Positions 5,823 to 9,627 of a DNA stretch of 9,627 nt are shown one piece after another. The stretch comes from Nitrospirota bacterium. GTDB lineage: Bacteria; Nitrospirota; Nitrospiria; Nitrospirales; UBA8639. Under the pieces are notes generated by a model. It saw only the letters and a program-made list of their open reading frames with translations. It ran no database searches and was not told where the DNA came from. Position numbers and translations under genes: made by a program. The DNA is taken from NCBI GenBank assembly GCA_003228495.1, contig QIDY01000310.1:1-9627 (forward strand), in the 5' to 3' direction. Position 1 is the stretch's first letter; each line of letters starts with the position of its first letter.

Positions 5823-6057
5823 AAGCGAGTCCTTGGTCTAAAATCATTTAATATTCCCTCTCGTAATAAACAAGTCTTATGCCAGATAGAATATGCAAAA
5901 ATGTGCATGAAACTCTTCTAAAAGGCAGAAAAATTTCTCTCAATATGCAATTAGGTAGGTAACTTTTTCCGCTAGAACCCGGTCGAAATGACAAGGGTCT
6001 GTCACGACAAACCCGGTGCAATAGGGTATGCCGCAACGGACCCAAAGCTGATCGAAC
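5823..6057. other. Intergenic gap with several short repeats
   Basis: No coding frame is convincing here. Visible structures are ATGCA/TGCAT (5893-5897 and 5904-5908), the AACCCGGT repeat block listed separately, and CAATAGG (6019-6025) facing CCTATTG (6057-6063), which overlaps the stop codon of the lipoprotein gene. A promoter for the zinc-ribbon gene should lie in 5823-5935; no pair is strong. Confidence 0.4.
5976..6017. repeat. AACCCGGT direct repeats flanking a small hairpin
   Basis: AACCCGGT occurs at 5976-5983 and 6010-6017. Between the copies, TGACA (5989-5993) and TGTCA (6000-6004) form a 5-bp stem with a 6-base loop. The block lies just downstream of the lipoprotein gene on the minus strand. 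Its role is unknown; it has no T-run and no transposon-like ends. Confidence 0.35.
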
Positions 6058-6525
6058 CTATTGGGTGTGAGGTTTCGTGGAAGATTGGGCCAGGATCGCT
6101 TCAGCCCGGGCTAACAGGTTGGCGGCTTCGGTGGGGCGTTTGGCATCTTGAAGTAAGCGGGCATATCGCTGGAGGAGCGCTGCGATATCCGGATGTGTGG
6201 GTCCACTGACTGCCTCTTTAATGCGGAGGGCTTGTTCATATTGAGCAACGGCCTTCTCGTATTCTTTGCGGTCGTGATAAAAATTGGCCAAACTGTATAA
6301 GCTACTTAAGAGAAGTGGGTTTCCAGGCTCTAAATTCTCTGCATGGTGGATGGTCGTTAATAACTGTTGCTCAACTATTGAGGACCGAGATTGTGTGTCA
6401 TGGCTGCTAGGAAGCGGTTGAGGATGTTTTTGGGAATGATGGGTGCAAGCGGTGAACATAACGAAAATAAGAAATAGGCCCTCAATCAGGATGAATCTCA
6501 GTATTTTTGGATAGAATGTTGTCAT
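6058..6525 (-). CDS. Tetratricopeptide-repeat lipoprotein
   Basis: The 155 residues begin with a lipoprotein-type signal: K7 and R10, a hydrophobic run (11-24), and FTAC with C27 as the likely lipidated residue. The -3 position is Phe rather than the usual Leu, so the lipobox is imperfect. A polar Pro/Ser/His linker follows (28-50). Then come about two TPR units (75-145) of the kinesin-light-chain type: LYSLANFYHDRKEYEKAVAQ, YEQALRIKEAVSGPTHPDIA, then LLQRYARLLQDAKRPTEAAN and LLARAEAIL. TPRs mediate protein-protein contacts, so it is probably a periplasmic scaffold or assembly factor anchored to a membrane. No strong ribosome site precedes the ATG at 6525. The leader holds two TTTTGTGAC repeats. 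Partner unknown. Confidence 0.82.
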   Translation of the reverse strand: MTTFYPKILRFILIEGLFLIFVMFTACTHHSQKHPQPLPSSHDTQSRSSIVEQQLLTTIHHAENLEPGNPLLLSSLYSLANFYHDRKEYEKAVAQYEQALRIKEAVSGPTHPDIAALLQRYARLLQDAKRPTEAANLLARAEAILAQSSTKPHTQ

Positions 6526-6526
6526 A

Positions 6527-6545
6527 TTTTGTGACGTTTTGTGAC
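6527..6545. promoter_or_regulatory. Tandem TTTTGTGAC repeats between the lipoprotein and glycosyltransferase genes
   Basis: TTTTGTGAC occurs at 6527-6535 and 6537-6545, a 10-base period, directly before the lipoprotein start codon on the minus strand. Helical phasing suggests paired protein contacts. The site could block translation or transcription of the lipoprotein or act in the shared divergent promoter region. No known regulator matches. Confidence 0.35.
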
Positions 6546-6678
6546 TCTTATAAGGCGTGTTTTGGCCTTCTATAAATTCTATGAACTTTAATGGGGAGTC
6601 GGCAAGTGAGAGTTCGGGTCGTCAACGACACATTCTTGTTTCGACAATTTTGAAATTTCCATTTTAAAGGCGTATTCA

Positions 6679-7767
6679 ATGCCGACTATTTGGTGTTCGA
6701 TTTCTGCTCATGGATTTGGTCATGCGGCTCAAACCATTCCCATCCTCAATGAATTAGGGACGGTCGTTGATAATTTACACGTGATCCTTCGGACGTGTGT
6801 TCCGCCGTCAATTTTCCATGAATATTTGAACGTGCAGTGGGAAGTGCGGGCTGTTCCCCAAGATATCGGCTGCATTCAACGAGGGCCGTTAGATATTGAT
6901 GTGGCTGGAACATGGGATGCCTATCAGGAGTTTCACGAAAATTGGAATCAAAGAGTCGATCAAGAAGCACAGGCGATACGTGAAGCACAGACGAATCTGG
7001 TGATTTCAAATATTTCCTATTTGGCCATAGCGGGTGCGTTTCAAGCACAACGCCCCGTTGTTGCCATTGCCTCGTTGTGCTGGGATCAAGTATTAGAGCC
7101 GTTTATCCAACCGTCGAGAATCGAGCAGCGGGCTATCTATGAACATATTCGAGAGGAATATGGCAAGACCAATCATCTGATTCGTCTTCATCCAGGGATT
7201 GATATGCCAGCTTTTCCCTCTATCATTGATACGGGTCCGTCTTTTCCTCTTGCAGGATCACCGGCACGGGATTTGCGGAAGCTCTTGGGAATTGATGGAG
7301 GAGAAAAGCTTGTGCTCATTGCATTTGGCGGTGTGCCACTGACAAGTCTTCCTTTAGAAAAGATGGGAGCTTGTGAGGGCGTTCACTTTCTTGTAGGGGG
7401 CATCCCGTTGGATTCCTCAAGTATGCAAATCCATCGAATTGAAGAATGCAATATGCCGTTTGGTGAAATAATGAGACAAGTGGATGTAGTAATGACTAAA
7501 CCTGGGTATGCCACAATAACGACCGCAGTGCATTATGGAATTTCCTTAGTGTATGTACGGCGGAATAACTTTATTGACGAACAAGGGCTGGTCGATTATG
7601 CGCATCAACATGGTCGTGCCTTGGAACTGACACGTGAAGATTTCGAGTCAGGTGCCTGGGGGAAGGCCCTTCACGCGGTGCTGGCCTTGCCATCTCCACA
7701 TGAGCCTCCTCCTAAGCCAGACCAAAGTGCCGTCGTTGGTCTGTTGAGGGGATATCTCCAGACATGA
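6679..7767 (+). CDS. GT-B-fold glycosyltransferase-like protein (MurG / L-arabinokinase N-domain type)
   Basis: The 362-residue protein has the GT-B two-domain layout. The N-terminal Rossmann domain opens with WCSISAHGFGHAAQTIPIL (5-23), whose SxHGFGH motif resembles the glycine loop of MurG-like transferases and the glycosyltransferase-like N-domain of L-arabinokinases. The C-terminal domain begins with LVLIAFGGVP (211-220). It then has DVVMTKPGYATITTAVHYG (269-287), the nucleotide-sugar-binding region equivalent to the GGxxS/T loop of MurG, and ends near 360. No signal peptide or membrane segment is seen, so it acts in the cytoplasm or on the inner leaflet. Donor and acceptor sugars cannot be told. 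There is no kinase domain, unlike L-arabinokinase. A ribosome site, AAAGG, lies eight bases before the ATG. It is a single gene between oppositely oriented neighbours. Confidence 0.78.
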   Translation: MPTIWCSISAHGFGHAAQTIPILNELGTVVDNLHVILRTCVPPSIFHEYLNVQWEVRAVPQDIGCIQRGPLDIDVAGTWDAYQEFHENWNQRVDQEAQAIREAQTNLVISNISYLAIAGAFQAQRPVVAIASLCWDQVLEPFIQPSRIEQRAIYEHIREEYGKTNHLIRLHPGIDMPAFPSIIDTGPSFPLAGSPARDLRKLLGIDGGEKLVLIAFGGVPLTSLPLEKMGACEGVHFLVGGIPLDSSSMQIHRIEECNMPFGEIMRQVDVVMTKPGYATITTAVHYGISLVYVRRNNFIDEQGLVDYAHQHGRALELTREDFESGAWGKALHAVLALPSPHEPPPKPDQSAVVGLLRGYLQT

Positions 7768-7791
7768 ATCTCAATGATGGTTCCCCGTTAT

Positions 7792-8343
7792 TTATGTTGT
7801 CCCTGGGATTTGAGATGGATGAGGCGTCACTGAAATAGCCTCAAGCACATTGAAGATGAGTGAACCTTTTCTGTCTTGTTCCTTCCAAAATATGCCAATG
7901 ACTTCTACCGTGCGATTGATGATGATGGAGGGTGCACTTCGGGTGCGATCATGTCGGCCATATACCACAATGAAATGGTTCCCTTGAGAAAGACGAAAGA
8001 CAAAGTCTAAATAGAGTTCCGTTTCATCCAAATGCAGTTCCGGCTGTGTGATCAGACCTCGAACGGCGACAAGTTGTTGATGATAGTCCTGGCTATTCGT
8101 GAGAAGGTCCGTAATAGAGACCTGCTGGGGTGGTGTGTTAAAAGTGATAAGATGCCGAATGTTGTGACCGAAAATGAAGGACTCTTCCTGAAGCGCATTT
8201 GGGGGGGATTCAAAATATGAAAAGACGTGATGGGAGAAATACCCTCCATTTGACAAGAGGAATATCGTCCCGATAAATGCCAAGAAATGTGGATACGAAG
8301 AAAGCATAGAAGGGATTGGATTTAGGCGATCCATGTCGGTCAA
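7792..8343 (-). CDS. One-pass membrane protein with a soluble beta-rich domain, unknown function
   Basis: I do not recognise a named family. The 183 residues (180 if the ATG at 8334 is used; the longer form starts with TTG at 8343) have one hydrophobic segment near 18-37, likely a signal anchor. The remainder would then face the periplasm. From about 74 the chain alternates strands: ITDLLTN, QQLVAVRGLI, TELYLDFVFRL, HFIVVYGR, RTVEVIGIFW, LIFNVLEAI. VxVxGxI near 92-98 and VEVIGIFW resemble the strand pattern of OB-fold domains, but this is an inference. No ribosome site is strong for either start. It converges with the glycosyltransferase gene, with 24 bases between stops. It may be read from a promoter region shared with the J-domain gene. 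Confidence 0.68.
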   Translation of the reverse strand: MTDMDRLNPIPSMLSSYPHFLAFIGTIFLLSNGGYFSHHVFSYFESPPNALQEESFIFGHNIRHLITFNTPPQQVSITDLLTNSQDYHQQLVAVRGLITQPELHLDETELYLDFVFRLSQGNHFIVVYGRHDRTRSAPSIIINRTVEVIGIFWKEQDRKGSLIFNVLEAISVTPHPSQIPGTT

Positions 8344-8418
8344 ATTAGAAGTGTATCGCCACGCTTAGTCTGTTGATTCATTATTGTGATGAGATTGCTT
8401 GTATAAGGAAACCGTGAA
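8344..8418. promoter_or_regulatory. Divergent leader between the membrane protein and J-domain genes
   Basis: The 75-base gap must hold the start signals of both genes. A clear ribosome site for the J-domain gene, AAGGA (8405-8409), lies nine bases before its ATG. TATAAG (8402-8407) overlaps it and is too close to be its -10. No strong promoter pair is visible. Confidence 0.35.
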
Positions 8419-9087
8419 ATGGCTACTATGAATTATTATGCGGTTCTTGAGGTATCTCTTCAAGCTTCGCAGGAAGAGATAAAAAAAGCCTATCGCAAGT
8501 TGGCACTCCAATATCATCCTGACCGAAACCAAGGGAACCGTCAGGCTGAGAAAAAAATTCGCGAAGTTAATGCCGCCTACGAAATACTTGGCGATTCCGA
8601 TGCCCGAAAAACCTATGATCGATTACGGTTAGGACATGCGGGCCCTGCACAGTTTCGCCGTGAGGATGAAGAGGCAGAAGAAGCCGTTTCTCCTGTCGTG
8701 GTCTTGCAGCGTATGGAGGGAACACTACGCGAAGAGGCTCGCAAGCAATTGTTTAAGGTACTGATGAGAAATACGAATAAAATCAAAGAAGAGTTAGGGC
8801 GCATTCGGGAACGGACCATTGCCATTCAAGGCTATGATACATTTTTAGAAAAAGTGGTATCACAATGTGCGGAGGAAAGTCTCAAGGAATTGGTAACTGA
8901 TGAACTTTGGCAACTTCGTGAGCGTCTCGTAGATATTGCTGTAGAAATGGTGTGTTCAGAGGTCCCGGGCTCGTTTAAAGGGCATCGTGAAATCGAACAG
9001 GTTAGACGAACGTTGCATCAGGCATATCATGAAGGGTGGATACAAGGATATGCTCAAGCATGTGAGCTGCTGTACGAGCGACGATAA
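8419..9087 (+). CDS. J-domain (DnaJ-like) co-chaperone with a novel helical C-terminus
   Basis: J-domains stimulate the ATPase of DnaK (Hsp70) and direct it to substrates. Residues 5-70 form a full J-domain: YYAVLEVSLQASQEEIKKAY, then RKLALQYHPDRN with the essential HPD at 33-35, then REVNAAYEILGDSDARKTYD. There is no G/F-rich linker, no zinc-finger domain and no substrate-binding C-terminal domain, so it is a class III (type C) J-protein, not DnaJ itself. Residues 71-222 look mainly helical and charged: acidic at 77-90 (REDEEAEEA), then long amphipathic helices. This part probably binds a specific client; I cannot name it. The start at 8419 is supported by AAGGA upstream; M4 is an alternative. 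It is a single gene. Confidence 0.87.
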   Translation: MATMNYYAVLEVSLQASQEEIKKAYRKLALQYHPDRNQGNRQAEKKIREVNAAYEILGDSDARKTYDRLRLGHAGPAQFRREDEEAEEAVSPVVVLQRMEGTLREEARKQLFKVLMRNTNKIKEELGRIRERTIAIQGYDTFLEKVVSQCAEESLKELVTDELWQLRERLVDIAVEMVCSEVPGSFKGHREIEQVRRTLHQAYHEGWIQGYAQACELLYERR

Positions 9088-9352
9088 TCGGGGCTCGTCC
9101 TTCCTTATTATTCTTGCCCTCTTTTATCTTTCCTGTTATTCCCAACCTCATTCATCTTCCCCGTCATTCCCAACATTTGTTATTGGGAATCTATTATGGG
9201 ATTTTTGAGATGGATACCTGGCACAGACACGCAGGTAGGAAACAAGTGGGATGAATCGATGCCAAGCCTGCAGGTCAGACTCGACAACCGGGGAGGGAAC
9301 ATGACAACTGTTGAATTGAGAAGAGGCCAATTGTCCTAATGACTTCTCCAAA
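9088..9352. other. Intergenic region between convergent genes, with several inverted repeats
   Basis: No convincing gene lies here. Structures include the ATTCCCAA set (9138-9190, listed separately), TACCTG/CAGGTA (9215-9220 and 9232-9237), the palindrome CCTGCAGG (9267-9274), and GAGAAG/CTTCTC (9318-9323 and 9343-9348). The last lies just past the stop of the 85-residue gene and may help end its transcript, although it has no T-run. Confidence 0.4.
9138..9190. repeat. ATTCCCAA repeat with a perfect inverted copy
   Basis: ATTCCCAA occurs at 9138-9145 and 9166-9173, and its inverted copy TTGGGAAT at 9183-9190. The second and third form a perfect 8-bp stem with a 9-base loop. It starts 51 bases after the J-domain stop codon and could stabilise or end that transcript. 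The nearest T-run (ATTTTTG, 9201-9207) is too far for a standard intrinsic terminator. Confidence 0.4.
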
Positions 9353-9610
9353 TTACCGATCAAAGGGGGATGGGGATTCTTGGAAAGGATTGCCTTTCGA
9401 CGTTGGGGAATTGGTAGTGGAAAGTGCCTGAGCCTCTTTTGACAATGTGACCTGATCTTGGATGGGAGCAGAAACACGCGATTCCGGCCGATCATGGGCC
9501 TTATCGGTGGCATCGCCGCTTGGACGTGCAGCTGTCACCCGGTTTCGGTCTTGAGAGACAGATGATACCGGTTGTGAAAATTGCTGGGTTTCTATGCCTG
9601 TTAATGTCAT
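9353..9610 (-). CDS. Small polar protein with a FlgM-like DxVTLSxxAQ motif, unknown function
   Basis: The 85 residues are almost entirely polar (Q, S, T, R, D, P), with no membrane segment, so the protein is probably disordered. One recognisable element is DQVTLSKEAQAL (52-63), which matches the DxVxLSxxA segment found near the N-terminus of FlgM anti-sigma factors and some other flagellar small proteins. The sigma-binding PDIR...Y part of FlgM is missing. The gene is supported by an excellent ribosome site (GGAAGGAG, eight bases before ATG at 9610). It could be a flagellar accessory protein, a FlgM relative that has lost its function, or unrelated. Its upstream neighbours lie outside the window; a further flagellar gene there would support the motility reading. 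Confidence 0.62.
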   Translation of the reverse strand: MTLTGIETQQFSQPVSSVSQDRNRVTAARPSGDATDKAHDRPESRVSAPIQDQVTLSKEAQALSTTNSPTSKGNPFQESPSPFDR

Positions 9611-9627
9611 GGTGTCAGCTCCTTCCC

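Noticed and set aside
5848..6045. Minus-strand frame of 65 codons in the gap before the lipoprotein gene
   Set aside because: No ribosome site, repeat-derived sequence, and composition unlike neighbouring proteins.
9148..9513. Minus-strand frame of 121 codons
   Set aside because: It overlaps the 85-residue gene that has a very strong ribosome site, and it runs through repeat sequence. Its composition (H, P, R, S) is typical of a shadow frame.
1..9627. CRISPR array, tRNA or rRNA gene, insertion sequence, prophage or toxin-antitoxin pair
   Set aside because: No regularly spaced repeats, cloverleaf, rRNA core sequence, transposase motif or typical small paired genes were seen on either strand.

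Overview
This window looks like a piece of a Gram-negative, flagellated, mesophilic bacterial chromosome. It has moderate G+C (slightly under half, judged by eye), ATG starts with purine-rich ribosome sites, and short single genes that switch strand often. The gene set is a Pal/OmpA tail, a PilZ protein, the anti-sigma factor FlgM, a tetratricopeptide lipoprotein and an AroG-type DAHP synthase. The overall style is compatible with Nitrospirota (Nitrospira-like), but no marker here proves that, so the lineage is an inference. I see no rRNA, tRNA, CRISPR array, transposase or prophage gene.

Layout. Bases 1-66 are the last codons of an OmpA/Pal-type envelope protein. A gene-free stretch of about 570 bases follows, ending in a repeat-rich candidate operator. 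Then come a Fur/Zur-family metalloregulator (636-1058, +) and a MerC-domain membrane protein (1078-1560, +), apparently one metal-homeostasis operon. Facing it is a class I DAHP synthase (1787-2863, -), with candidate terminators for both strands in the gap. Next on the minus strand are a PilZ c-di-GMP protein (main frame 3245-3808, with its C-terminal part displaced into another frame down to 3163) and flgM (4055-4375). A divergent ferredoxin-NADP-reductase-like flavoprotein follows (4605-5504, +). After it come a small zinc-ribbon protein (5538-5822, -), a TPR lipoprotein (6058-6525, -), a GT-B glycosyltransferase (6679-7767, +), a one-pass membrane protein with a possible OB-fold-like domain (7792-8334/8343, -), a J-domain protein (8419-9087, +) and an 85-residue polar protein with a FlgM-like N-terminal motif (9353-9610, -).

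How the genes fit together. The regulator and MerC protein plausibly sense and handle zinc or another thiophilic metal. PilZ and FlgM point to motility control through c-di-GMP and sigma-28; the 85-residue protein may belong to the same theme. The remaining genes look like single-gene units with no shared pathway visible. I did not find a convincing undescribed multi-gene system. The strongest leads are the frameshifted PilZ gene, the repeat-rich promoter of the metalloregulator, and the flavoprotein that lacks a canonical pyrophosphate-binding motif.
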